Source: CAVYUC01 sp963771595 | GTDB taxonomy: Bacteria > Bacteroidota > Bacteroidia > Bacteroidales > Prolixibacteraceae | Length of the DNA: 64,000 nt | Assembly: GCA_963771595.1 (NCBI GenBank) | Contig: CAVYUC010000004.1 | Coordinates: 144,888 to 208,887, forward strand | Direction: 5' to 3' | Made by a program: the position numbers and the translations under genes | Shown here: piece after piece, positions 39,137-50,288 of the stretch | How the letters are laid out: every line of letters begins with the position of its first letter | How positions within the stretch are numbered: the stretch's first letter is position 1 | Notes under the pieces: model-generated | What the model was told of the DNA's origin: nothing | The model's input: the letters and a program-made list of their open reading frames with translations, nothing else | The model's database searches: none

Positions 39137-41011
39137 ATGAAAAGATACATGAAATATACAGCAATCATCGGATCGGTATTAATTTCTCTGCTTTTTTTGT
39201 CATCATGTAAAGATTTTTTAGATCCGGAACAGGAAATTAATATCACGGAAGACAAATTATTTGATGACTGGTATGAATACCGTTCGGTTGAAATGGGATT
39301 GTATGGTCTTCAGAGCGATTTGGTAGAACAGCTTGTAATTCTTGGTGAATTAAGAGCCGACTTGTTAAACATTACTGAAAATGCCGATGCAGACATGGTT
39401 GAAATCTATAATTTCGACGTGTCACGGGAAAATAAATATGCCTCGCCAACCAACTTTTTTAAGCTGATATCGGCAAGTAATAACTTTATCCGGATATTGC
39501 AAAACAGGCATCCCGAAGTGCTCGATAAAAGCAAACCGGTAACCAACTACGACAAGTTATACGGAGAAGCACTTTGTATGCGTGCCTGGGCTTATTTTAA
39601 TGCAGTCAGAATTTACGGAAAGGTTCCGTTTATTCCCGAATCGTTAACAACGATTGATGAAATAGAAAATTTTATCAATTCTTCAGGTACTTATATTGAC
39701 AGTGTGGATGTAATTTTTGGTTTGGATGGTTATACTAACGACACCATTTTCAAAAATCCGGTTGAACTGACAAAACAGTATTATGATCAAAGCCTGATAA
39801 TCGATTATTTTACCGAGGAACTGGAAACTAAAATAAAGTCTGAAGGAAATATAAAAGCCGTTGGTGTGGATCATGCCATTGAAAACAATGATCAAACATG
39901 GGAGGTAACCATCTGGAATCCTTATGCACTGAATGCACTTCTCGGACAAATGTATTTAACACAGGGCGATTTATCCAAGGCTATTTCATATTTCGAAAAA
40001 ATTATGCGACTTAGTACCGATAATTACCGGTATCAGTTGGATCAAAGTTTTGCGGGAAATAACTGGACCAACATTTTTACCAACATCGATCCCAAGGAAG
40101 ATATATATACCATCTGGTTTAACAAATCAAATTTCCAGCAAAACGATTTGCAAATGTTTTTTGACATTCGTCCGCCAAATAAATATATGATGAAACCTTC
40201 GCGGCCGGCAGTTATGAACTGGGAAACCATGTTCGATAATTACAGGCTTTCTGTTAATCAGTCGCAACCCTGGAGAACTGAATTGTCTTTCAAAGGAATG
40301 CCGGGTGATTTTTACCGTGGTTATGGTGCTTCATATATGTACTTTAATAATGGAATGCCCTTGCCGGAAATGACTGTTTTTCAGATGCTTTGGTTAAAGT
40401 CGGAAGAGGATTACCGTACTGCAAGTCTTTTAATTGGCAATGCCGACACAGTAGTTTGGAAATATTCACTGGGAAAAACAACTTTCGATCAGGATGCAAA
40501 TTATGTGGTTTACCGTGCCGCCGGTGTTCATTTATGGGCCGCAGAAGCTTATACATACTGGGTTTCCAATGTAGATGGAGTGGTGAGGAACCAAACATCA
40601 AAAGCTGTTAAAATTGCAAACGACGGAAGTTATTACAGCGAAAGTACCAACCGCGAACAACTTGGAGTAAGAGGCCGCGTAGGTTTTGGTGGCAGCAACG
40701 ATGGAATACAGGCCGGAAATATTGTTTACAAACATGATCCTTTTACGAATAAAGTTACCGGCTACTACAATTTTACCGGCGATTTTCTGTCGCTGCAAAT
40801 GTATCTCGAAGATCAGATTATTACCGAACGTGCACGTGAACTTGCATTTGAAGGAGAACGTTTTTACGACTTAATGCGTGTTGCACAAAGAAGAGGTGAT
40901 CCTTCTTACCTTGCTGAGAAAGTAGCTGCAAAATTCCCGGAAGGAAGACGTGAAGAAATTTACAACAAGCTTCTTGATGAAAATAACTGGTATATACATT
41001 ATTTTGAGTAA
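39137..41011 (+). CDS. susD: SusD-like glycan-binding lipoprotein 2
   Basis: The protein has 624 residues, longer than SusD1 by about 125. The start at 39137 (MKRYMKYTAIIGSVLISLLF, lipobox LSSC) is preferred over TTG at 39128. SusD features include DFLDPEQEINITEDKLFDDW, the helical ALCMRAWAYFNAVRIYGKVP and the C-terminal IITERARELAFEGERFYDLM. An insertion of about 100 residues between YGKVPFIPESL and VTIWNPYALNALLGQMYL accounts for the length. It lies 19 bases after SusC2 and should form its surface lid. Confidence 0.94.
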   Translation: MKRYMKYTAIIGSVLISLLFLSSCKDFLDPEQEINITEDKLFDDWYEYRSVEMGLYGLQSDLVEQLVILGELRADLLNITENADADMVEIYNFDVSRENKYASPTNFFKLISASNNFIRILQNRHPEVLDKSKPVTNYDKLYGEALCMRAWAYFNAVRIYGKVPFIPESLTTIDEIENFINSSGTYIDSVDVIFGLDGYTNDTIFKNPVELTKQYYDQSLIIDYFTEELETKIKSEGNIKAVGVDHAIENNDQTWEVTIWNPYALNALLGQMYLTQGDLSKAISYFEKIMRLSTDNYRYQLDQSFAGNNWTNIFTNIDPKEDIYTIWFNKSNFQQNDLQMFFDIRPPNKYMMKPSRPAVMNWETMFDNYRLSVNQSQPWRTELSFKGMPGDFYRGYGASYMYFNNGMPLPEMTVFQMLWLKSEEDYRTASLLIGNADTVVWKYSLGKTTFDQDANYVVYRAAGVHLWAAEAYTYWVSNVDGVVRNQTSKAVKIANDGSYYSESTNREQLGVRGRVGFGGSNDGIQAGNIVYKHDPFTNKVTGYYNFTGDFLSLQMYLEDQIITERARELAFEGERFYDLMRVAQRRGDPSYLAEKVAAKFPEGRREEIYNKLLDENNWYIHYFE

Positions 41012-41031
41012 TTAGTTTAAAATATGTTTTG

Positions 41032-41062
41032 AAAAGGCAGGTAATTTACTTGCCTTTTTTTC
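41032..41062 (+). terminator. Intrinsic terminator between susD2 and GH9
   Basis: AAAAGGCAGG pairs with CTTGCCTTTT (one wobble pair) and is followed by further T. It stands 20 bases after the susD2 stop and 16 before the GH9 start, so GH9 expression depends on read-through or its own promoter. Confidence 0.8.
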
Positions 41063-41077
41063 TTTAAAACCAACAAT

Positions 41078-44000
41078 ATGAATCCGATAAAATCTATTCT
41101 CCTCCTTTTTTTACTGTTGCTGATAAACTCATTTAACGTTTCAAAAGCTTCCGATTTGGTTGATTTTGGCGCCTTAAACAAGAATGTTATCGTTCTTCAT
41201 TTCGACGACGGATATGTACGATATCATCAAAAAGGAGAATCCCGATCAAATGAGTGGGTTATTTCTGAACCACTGCGGGTAATGGAAGCTGAAAACCTGA
41301 GCAATTATCAAATCGTTTCTGAAGATAGGTTTTTATACGTCACCACAAAATCCGGTTCAGATAAAACGTAAATCGAAAGGGACAGAATTTACATGGCTTT
41401 GCCAAAATTGGGTCAACGGACAGGGATGTGTAAATGGAAATGCAGACCATGCTAAGGAACATTGGTTGTATCTCCAGCTTCCCGAACCGCTTGAGGAAGG
41501 GAAATACTATACCGGATTTCTACCGGGAATATTGCCGGAAACGGCAAATCCTGGGAGTTTGAATTTAGCCTCGAAAAGAACAGGTCGGAAGCTATTCATG
41601 TCAATCTTGTTGGATATGATCCGCAGGCTCCCGAAAAATACGGTTATGTTTATCACTGGAGCGGCAGCGGTGGAAGTGTCGATTTTAAAACGATGGAAGG
41701 AAACAGTTTTTATTTGATGGATAACCAGACCAAAGAAAAAGTATTCAGCGGTAAACTTGAATTCAGGAAAAGTAAAACAAACAAGGAAACCTACCAAACC
41801 AATGATACGCCCAATCAGAATTTTTTGGGCGCCGATGTTTGGGAATGTGATTTTTCTTCGTTTAACACTCCAGGTGAATATGTTCTGGCAGTGGAAGGTG
41901 TTGGACATTCTTTCCCGTTCAAAATAAAAGATGATGTTTACCGGCATGCTTTTTACAATTCCATTCGCGGACTGTATCATAATCGTTCAGGAATTGCACT
42001 CGAAGAACCTTATACAGAATATACAAGGCCGGCACCTCACAATCCTTTGGTAACTCCGGGATTTGCCGGAAAACTGCAATATACAACTTCACGTTTTATC
42101 GATTGGGATAATTTAGATGCTTCCGAAACTGATTTACCGGCAATTGAGGCAGGATTGAAAGGTGCTGTAAATACATGGGGCTGGTATCAGGATGCTGGTG
42201 ATTGGGACGGTTATTTTACGCACATGAAAATTCCGGCAATGTTAATGCTTACTTGGGAAATTGCGCCGGAGAAATTTGCCGACGGTGAATTAAATATTCC
42301 TGAAGGTGAAAACGGTATTCCGGATATTCTGGACGAAGCAAGCTGGCTCATTCGCTTTTATCACCGTACCCGGCACGAGTTAATTGACAAAGGTTTCGGA
42401 ACAGGCGGAATTGGTTCGCGTGTTGCCCCCGACTGGTATGGTAATGCAGGCGATGGAATCCCGTCTTATGAAGATACCGGGAAATGGATTATTTCAGGAG
42501 AAGATCCCTTTACCACTTATTTTTATGCCGGGTTAGCTGGTCAATACGCTGCAGTGCTCAATAAACTAGGAATTGCTGATCCGGACGGAATTGACTGGAA
42601 AAAAGAAGCCCAAGAAGCCTTCGATTGGGCGAAAAACAATACCCGGAGCAGCGATAACAATCCGGCTGAAGTTCATGATTATCATTTGGCGGATTACCAG
42701 CTTTATGCAGCAGTTTCATTATTTCGATTAACCGGAAATGATGAGTATGTGCAAATTATCGAGCAAAATTCTTCATCTGTAAATTCATCTACAGTATTAA
42801 GCGAAAGTCAGGAGTGGGGGATTTATTCAATGGTTATTGCTGATGAATTTACTTTCGAAAATGAAACATTGTTAAACAGACTGAAAAGTTCGGTTCTTGC
42901 AACTGCCGATCAACAGCATAAAAGTGTGAATTTGCGCGCCTGCCGTTACGGCGGAAATATCTACATGCCCATGCTTGTCGGACAGGGTACAACGCCACAG
43001 GTTTTTGAAATTATGATGGGGCATTATGTTTCAAAAGAAAAAGCGCCGGCAAAAACCAACATTTATTTATCGGATTTATATACTACTGCGGATTATTTTT
43101 TGGGTTGTAATCCATTGAACATGACTTGGATTACTCATGTGGGAGTACGTTATCCTGAGCGGGTGATGCACATCGACTCATGGTACAACGGCAAAGGCGA
43201 AATGGCCCCCGGAATTACTCCTTACGGCCCCTGGAAAGATCAGGGCTCCGCTGAAAATATCGGGCCCTGGGATATTCACTGGCCATACAAAACGCTTTAT
43301 CCCGAAGGAATTGAAAAGTGGCCCGGTCATGAACGCTGGTTCAATAATTACACAACTCCTGCGAATGCTGAGTTTACAATTCATCAAAATACTATATTAT
43401 CGGCGGTGGTTTATGGTTATTTATGCAATATTCCCGACGGAAGTTACACTCCCAATGAACATCCCGCAGTGGAATTGAATATTCAGGATAGTGTTGTATT
43501 GAAAGAAAATCTGACCATTACAGCAACTGCAACCGACCCGAATGGCGAAAATGATATTGCCTGGGTTGAATTTTACAACGATTGGCATAAAATAGGACAG
43601 AGCAATGAAGCGCCATATTCATTTGAATGGAAAAAACCAAAATACGGAAGCACAAATTTATCGGCAAAAGTTGTTGACAAAAGTGGCTATTCTTCCAAAT
43701 CAGAAGAATTAACGATTAAAATTTTACCTTCAGATTTTAACATTTCAATTGAAGTGAAAGACAGTTTAACCGGTGAAGTTTTGCCCGGCACGATAATCGA
43801 TATTGAGGGTGAAAAACAAACTTCTGATGAAAACGGTGTAGCAGTTTTTCAGGAAGTAAGCGGGTTGTTCGGTATTTCATTAACCCGCGATGGATACAAA
43901 ACCAAAACTGTTGAACAAATTGCGGTCTACAACGACACAACATTGGTTTTTTACATTAATCCGGAAGAATTCGAAGTTTCTTTTATTGTTCAGGATATTG

Positions 44001-44683
44001 CAACAGGAGAACCATTGGGAAGCGCCGAAGTTGTTTTTGACTCCGTTCAGCAAAATACTGATTTAAGCGGAGCAACGCTTTACAACATTTATCCGGGAGA
44101 GTATAATTTTGAAGTTTCAAAAGACAAATATATGAGTGAAAGCGGAACGTTAACAGTAAGTTCCGATACTACTTTTTATATTCTGCTTGTACAAACTGAA
44201 GCCGAAATAAAATTTGTTTTGAAAAATGGCGAAACACCTGTGAATAAAGCAACAATTGTTGTAAACGAAGATACGCTTTCAACTTCGGGTTTGGGAATTG
44301 CAAGATACACGGGAGATGTGAACAGCATTTACAATTACAGCGTCGAAAAAGATGGTTACTATGTTATTAATGGAAGTTTGATTCTCAAAAATGATACAAC
44401 TGTAAATATTCAAATGGTGCTGACTGACGTTAATCTTATTTCTAATAACAGCGAGGTGAAGTTATGGCCAAATCCCGTAAATGAGAAGTTGTATTTTGAT
44501 GCAGGAAGAACTTTCAAAACGATTGAAATTTATTCGCTCAAAGGAATTAAAATGAAATCTGAAGTCAATAATTCAGGGCAAAGGAATAGCATCAGTTTAA
44601 CTAAATTTACTCCGGGAATGTACTTTCTCAAGATAACTTTTTCTGACGATTCTTCTGCAGTTAAGAAGTTTGAGAAAAAATAA
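41078..44683 (+). CDS. Secreted GH9 glycanase with T9SS sorting domain, two compensating shifts
   Basis: Frames change near 41340-41344 (+1) and near 41510-41517 (-1); joined, they give 1201 residues. A signal peptide (MNPIKSILLLFLLLLINSFN) leads to an N-terminal Ig-like domain carrying EFTWLCQNWVNGQGCVNGNA and HVNLVGYDPQAPEKYGYV. The GH9 barrel has the base motif DAGDWDGY (Asp372, Asp375) and the acid Glu765 in NAEFTIHQN. An Ig-like domain (VELNIQDSVVLKENLTI), three CNA-B-like repeats and a Por sorting domain (VKLWPNPVNEKLYFDAGR) complete it. GH9 enzymes cut beta-1,4-glucans; the active form here is expected at the cell surface. Confidence 0.9.
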
Positions 44684-44704
44684 TTTACTATATGTTTTTT
44701 TTCC

Positions 44705-44830
44705 GTTCAATCCCTTAAGGATTGTTGTTTGAAACATTACAGCAACCGTAGGTTTGCACCTACGGCTATTTTTGTTCAATCCGTAAACGGATTGTGAAAA
44801 CCGATCCCACCCACCGGCTGGCGGTTGATA
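44705..44830. repeat. Cluster of short palindromes, REP-like
   Basis: Within about 125 bases lie GTTCAATCCCTTAAGGATTG (44706-44725), CCGTAGGT-TTGC-ACCTACGG (44746-44765) and GTTCAATCCGTAAACGGATT (44774-44793), followed by CCCACCGGCTGGCGG. The first and third are versions of the same palindrome. The set looks like a repetitive extragenic palindromic element. Confidence 0.5.
44746..44776 (+). terminator. Possible terminator of the GH9 transcript
   Basis: CCGTAGGT pairs with ACCTACGG around four bases and is followed by CTATTTTTG. Confidence 0.5.
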
Positions 44831-44860
44831 CAATAGTCGTACAGATGAAATTATATTTAC

Positions 44861-44926
44861 ATCAAGACAATAATCAAATAAGATCAAGACTATAATCATT
44901 TAATATATAGATCATAATCAGTTAAG
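44861..44926. repeat. Imperfect 22-base direct repeats
   Basis: 44861-44882 and 44883-44904 are adjacent and agree at 18 of 22 positions (ATCAAGACxATAATCA core). A partial third copy, ATCATAATCAGTTAAG, lies at 44911-44926. Confidence 0.6.
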
Positions 44927-44966
44927 GTCTGGACTTTAAATTTTAAAGTCCAGACCTTATTTTTTA
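44924..44966. terminator. Bidirectional terminator between convergent halves of the locus
   Basis: A nearly perfect 35-base palindrome (AAGGTCTGGACTTTAAA and TTTTAAAGTCCAGACCTT) followed by ATTTTTTA on the plus strand. It lies between the convergent GH9 and GH30 genes. Confidence 0.85.
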
Positions 44967-45021
44967 AAATCCTGAATATTATTAATTGTAATCCGAAACA
45001 TCAGATTTCAATATTCTTATT

Positions 45022-46353
45022 TTACTGAAAAAGAAGTGTATTTACGGATTGCGCTGGCAAGTCTACCGAAAGTGTTTGCCGGCTCAATTGAACCGATTTT
45101 TGCTGTTCATCCCATAGATTTTGTTCTGTAGTTGAAACCATTTGAAAAGTACTTCCCGGATTTTCATAACCGGCAATATTTACAGAGACAGGTTCCTTCT
45201 TCAAATTGATTAACTGCACCACATTTTTACCATCGCTGTTTATTCCGCAAATGGAGAGGATTTCAGGGTCGGAAGTAATGGAATGAATGATTTGTGTTCC
45301 TGTATTCAGAAAATCGGTATAATGTCGCGTAACGTAATATGACGGGTATTTTGTTTTTGTATCGGAAGACATTATCGCGTAATTGTCCTGCCAGGTCCAG
45401 TAAAGCGAAACTGCTACCTGTGCGTATTTCATCATCCGGTGCGAAATTTTTGCAAAGCGCAGGCCATAATCCCAGGTGGCATTCATTCCTTTCACTTTCC
45501 ACGACATCGCATCAAAGCCCAATTCGCTGCACCATACTTCTCTGTTCCATGCATTTGCAAAATCTGCAATGCGTTCAAATTCGCTATCCGGAATGTTTTC
45601 CGACCACCAACTGTGAAAACAGAGGGGGCCGAGGTATTTCCAGATAGTGGAATCGGCCGCTATCATGGTTGCAAATTCCACAGTTCCTTTGGTTTGTGCG
45701 GTATCGGCCCATAAAAATTTAGTTTTTAATCCTGCTTTCCGAAATCTGTCGCCGGCCATTTTGAAAAAGCGGATGGTTTCTTCGGGAGAAAAAATCATCT
45801 GGTATCCGCCATCCGATTCATTAAACGAAAAATAATCGGCTTCCACACCGTATTTATTTTTAGCGGTTAAAAAAAATGCCTCCAGCATATCAATTACTTC
45901 ATTGTATTTGTCTTTTTTAATCCGGCGTTGACTATTGCTTCCCGGATTTTCAACCAAATCATCAGCTACCCGCCAAACCGAAATCGTGAAATTTTCCACC
46001 CCGTAATCATTTTTCATCTTTTTCATGGTTTCAAGCAATGAAATCACCGTTGGATGGTTGACCAGTTTTTCCCCTGCATAATCGGTATAATTCAAATCAC
46101 TAAACTGCAGCGGCAATGCCAGCCGTACATTTTTCGGCCGGAATTCCTTCAATGTTGCCTGTCCGATTTTATCCCACGCATTGTCAGTATAATTGGCCTG
46201 GCAATAATTGCCACCGATTGATTCAATAATCTGCCGCTTAATTTCCGGATAAACGGTCACTGTTGCCGTTTGGGCAAAAATGTCAGATATAAAAAACAAA
46301 ACGAAAAGTCCTGTTGCAAAAGATTTGAATGCGTTAAGCTGTATCTTCATCAC
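45022..46353 (-). CDS. Exported GH30-type glycoside hydrolase
   Basis: The protein has 443 residues with a signal peptide (about 1-28, ending DIFAQ). It has the clan GH-A barrel with a C-terminal beta-domain. Acid/base Glu179 lies in YFSFNESDGGYQ and the nucleophile is probably Glu277 in EVWCSELGFD. The motif QIIESIGGNY near the N-terminus is like the start of GH30 catalytic domains. Family GH30 includes beta-glucosidases, beta-xylanases, beta-fucosidases and endo-beta-1,6-glucanases; the subfamily is not clear. No T9SS domain is present, so it should stay in the periplasm. It is the last gene of the minus-strand operon, 15 bases after GH26. Confidence 0.78.
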   Translation of the reverse strand: MMKIQLNAFKSFATGLFVLFFISDIFAQTATVTVYPEIKRQIIESIGGNYCQANYTDNAWDKIGQATLKEFRPKNVRLALPLQFSDLNYTDYAGEKLVNHPTVISLLETMKKMKNDYGVENFTISVWRVADDLVENPGSNSQRRIKKDKYNEVIDMLEAFFLTAKNKYGVEADYFSFNESDGGYQMIFSPEETIRFFKMAGDRFRKAGLKTKFLWADTAQTKGTVEFATMIAADSTIWKYLGPLCFHSWWSENIPDSEFERIADFANAWNREVWCSELGFDAMSWKVKGMNATWDYGLRFAKISHRMMKYAQVAVSLYWTWQDNYAIMSSDTKTKYPSYYVTRHYTDFLNTGTQIIHSITSDPEILSICGINSDGKNVVQLINLKKEPVSVNIAGYENPGSTFQMVSTTEQNLWDEQQKSVQLSRQTLSVDLPAQSVNTLLFQ

Positions 46354-46368
46354 TAATGGTTTTTAAAA

Positions 46369-49300
46369 TTATTTTTTAAGAAATAAATGGTAAACAGGTT
46401 TATTTTGGGAGGCAATTTTTAAAAGGTAAATTCCTGCAGTCAATTCAGCTAAATTAATGCTGAAACTGTTTTCTTTTTGAAACGGAATTAGTTTTACCGA
46501 ATTTCCATTCATATTCATGATTTCAATATTACCTTTTAAATTATTTTCTTCCATTTCAATATGCAAAACTTCGCTTACCGGATTTGGCCATATTTTAAGT
46601 GCATTAATGGTTGCCGGAAACAAAGCCGAAGTAACACGTTCCATAGCCAGGTTTAAAGTAGTGTCAGTCAACAAGTGTAAATTTCCGGCGATTTCGCTGT
46701 ATCCTTCCTTGTTTATCAGGAATGTGTAATCTGCCAGAACAGTCAAATCGCGAAAAGTTACCATTCCAAGGTTATTCGAAATCAATGTGTCACTGTTTAA
46801 AATGACAGTGGCATCATTTACAGGGGTTGTACCTTCCTTCAGTTTTATTTTAATGTAGGCATTTGAACGGGTGAGGTAGATGTGGAAAACAGTATCAGAT
46901 TGAACGGTTATATTTCCTGTTACATCCTCATAGGAATTCTTTTCAACGAAATAATCGAAATTTCCGTCATAAGCCTGAAAATGAGCTTCTCCCGCTTCAT
47001 CAGTTACATTGGTCGTGTTATTAAATTGTACGGGAACACCGAAAAACGTTTCATGGGTAGCCTCATCATGCACTGTAACAGTTACATCAAATTCTTTTGG
47101 AACAAGGAAAAAAGTCAATGTTGTATCGCTGTATATGGTGAATTGCTTATTGGTTACCGGGTAAAATCCCTTTTTATTCAGGTTTAATATTACCAGGCTA
47201 TTGGTTTTATTAAAGGTTGCTTCACCTTCTGCGTTGGTTATAATTTGCTGATTCAGGATTTCCACATCGCAGTTGTCCAGTGGTTCTTCTGTAAAGCTGT
47301 GTTTTATACTTACCGAAAGATGATAGGATGCCAGTCCGGTTGAATCATTAAGCCGGCGCTGCAGCTGGTCGAGGTAAAGCGATTGCGGTTCAAGATCCTG
47401 TCCTTCGCCAATTCCTTCCGCAAAATCACGTGGTGCTGTATCGAACGTGTATCCATTTATTGTACCCGAAACCGGATCAAGCTTTACGTTTGGTGCATCT
47501 CCGGATGTGCCGATAACATAGCCGTAACCAAATTGCCGCGAATCAACAATATAATCCCGATCGGGATGGTAAGCTACACCTTTTGTATTGTAAAAAACCG
47601 ATTGTGTGGATGAATATCCGTGAATTACACTTCCACCCCAGGGCCTGAACTGCGATTCCAGGTAATCTTTATCGACTGTGGTAACATCAAAAAGATTGGC
47701 CATGCTGAGATACATATGAAAATCACTTGAATATTTCGAATTTTCAGCAATACAGTTGTGAATCACATTTCCGTTGCTGTATGCGAATTTAAAATCATAA
47801 TTGTGCCTTGCGTTATTTGCCCTGCAGTTTTTAATCAGGCAATCGTTTGACGTCAACGTAAACATGTATCCGTTTCCACCGCCGCCTTCATATTGTGGTT
47901 TCTGAAAAAAGCAGGAATCTACAGTAATTCCGCGGCATTGGTTCAGCAATAAACAATTCGACAAAAGATGAATGTCGTCAGTATTTGTATCAGGTTTGTA
48001 TGTATTCACATTTTTCACCCAGCAGTTTTGTGCATACTTTAACTGAATAGCATGTGATGCATGAACTTCGTAGGCACCGGTTCCGGTTTCGGTATATGTT
48101 TCTTCGTCCCAGCCGGATTTATCGTTCTGCCGGTTTCCGATGCTCAGGTTCTCTATTCCACATTCCGAAATATGTTCCTTTGCATGATAAACGCGCGCAT
48201 TATCACGCATTTTCATATAGTAGCGGGTAGGGGAGTCAATATAAATCAGATTGTTTTCAATGTCAACTGAATCGATGGTACGCAAAAACATCACACGTGC
48301 TGCCCAATCTTCCCATATTCCAGCCATTTTATGTTCTTCAATAAATGCTTCTGTTCCGTCAGTTCGCAGAATAATATCTTCACCGGCAGTAAAACCCTCT
48401 GCCGATTTTACCGGAATTACCTGCGTGGGATAAAGTAAATCGGAGGTGAGATTAGTTGTAGTCCCATATGGTTCCGACCAGGTGCAGTACTGGCCCATCA
48501 TCCAGATGATGTTTTTCTGGCGCATATAATTTGCATCATTAAATATGAAGGTGGAGTCGGTGCCGGCGCCGCGCAACACCACGTTGTTATACTGCATTCG
48601 CAAGGCTGTTTCGTTGCTGCCCGGATTGACTTTATATGTTCCGGCAGGTAAATATACTACCCCGCCGCCAGCCTGTCCAACAGCATCAAGCGCCTGCTGA
48701 ATTGCTGCTGTTGCATCCGTTTCTCCCGAATTATCTGCAAAATAGGGCGCCCCGGTTACATCCACAATATCATTTTGAATATCCGGAATTTCTTCTTCTC
48801 CCTGATGATAACCCGCATAGGAAAAATCGTGCAGAAAACGGTCTTTTGAATCTTTAAAACCCGGTTTCCAGTTCTCCGGGTAAAGCGAACTTCTCCATGT
48901 TTTCGGTGGTGTGGTGTAAGATTTCAAATCGGGCATTTCATCCAGGGTAATTACATAATCGTGGGCAAACATTTTTTTCCACAAATCGAGCGAATTATAT
49001 TTTGCATCGCGGACAAAATCACCATACCACGGCATAAAATAAGACCAGGCCGCTCCATCTTCAACGAGATTATCCGCATCCGGAAATGAACCACTTTCAC
49101 TCAGGGTAATCATTTTTTTCCCGTTCACGTCAGCGTTTAACTGGTTAAATTCAAGGATTTGTGAACTATGGTCGCCATCTTTGTATATGTCGCGACCAAC
49201 AATATCCACCACATCATCGCCCGGATACCAGTCAGTGTCGTTTTGCTGACTGGTCCACACCCAAATCAGGTTTTTAAGCCCGTTGTGGTTGACCATCCTG

Positions 49301-50285
49301 TCGTACATCAGCCGGTAAAGCTTTTTGCAGGGTTCCGGTCCTTTCGCACCCCACCAGAACCAACCCCCCGAAGCCTCGTGTAATGGCCGCCATAAAACAG
49401 GTACACCATCATCCTGCAACTTTCTTCAGCAATCCCGATATATAATCAATATCCTGAACCATCGCTTTGTACTCCGGCGAGTTTTCATCATTTATTTTTG
49501 AAATATCGAAAGTTGGTGTCTGCTGTGTAAAATGCTTCCGTTTTACGGAGCGGGTCGCGCCAGTGCCAGCATAAAGCCGGAATACCGTTTCGGTTGTAAT
49601 AATTTCTTGCATCATTTACCGGCGTTAGATCATTGTACCAGGTGTAACCGCGTCCGCAATGCATAAAATCAAGGCCTGTGAGTGCAGGCTCTTTTCCTGT
49701 TTTTGATTTTAGCCAGTTGATTTCATCCATGCTGTTCAGTGTCATTGCCCCTGATATTATTTTTTCGCCGTAATTATCGAGCAGGAACTGATATAATTTG
49801 GAAGCATGATCTGTTGGGTCAGGAGTCATCAGGCTTCTGTTAACGTCAAAACGATCAGATGGGTTCACCTGTTGAAATTCAACATAATCAATATTTATCC
49901 ATCCCCATGATTTAAAAATGCTGATTTTATGTTCGCCTTCTGTTAATTTAAGGCTGCTAACTACTTTTTGGGAAACGTATTCCGGATTTTGGGTAAGTGA
50001 AAAATCCACCCCTGCGCCATCAATAGAAAAAGTATTTATTTTGTTTCCGTTCGGAGAAGCTGCATAAACATAAATATCGTAAAATCCTTCCTCGTCAATC
50101 GTTATATTCCACGAAAGATGACCTTCCTGCTGCGCAACATAAAAACCACCGGAAGCTGCACTACTGGCTATCTTTTCGGCTCCTCCTGAAAGTGTAGCAT
50201 CTTCAGCTTCAAATTTTTGTGCCGCCGCCTGATTTAAAAACAATGTGAAAACTGTCAGAATGAAGGTTACCGATATTGTTTTCAT
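46369..50285 (-). CDS. CBM-GH26-beta-helix multidomain protein with T9SS domain, two +1 shifts
   Basis: Three frames join near 49511-49517 and 49417-49423 (one extra base each) into about 1304 residues. A signal peptide (1-22) leads to a CBM6/CBM35-like domain (24-135, FEAEDATLSGGAEKIASSAA). GH26 spans about 145-470, with acid/base Glu303 in WRPLHEASGGWFWWG and nucleophile Glu396 in ITLSESGSF. Then follows a pectate-lyase-3-like right-handed beta-helix (about 510-960, beginning YFADNSGETDATAAIQQALD, with AGGGVVYLPAGTYKV). Three CNA-B-like repeats (984-1216) and a Por sorting domain (ALKIWPNPVSEVLHIEME) close it. GH26 enzymes are mainly endo-beta-mannanases. The role of the beta-helix part is unknown. 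Confidence 0.85.
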
Positions 50286-50288
50286 GTC

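Noticed and set aside
44861..44926. CRISPR array
   Set aside because: The repeats are adjacent, imperfect and few, without spacers, and no cas gene is near.
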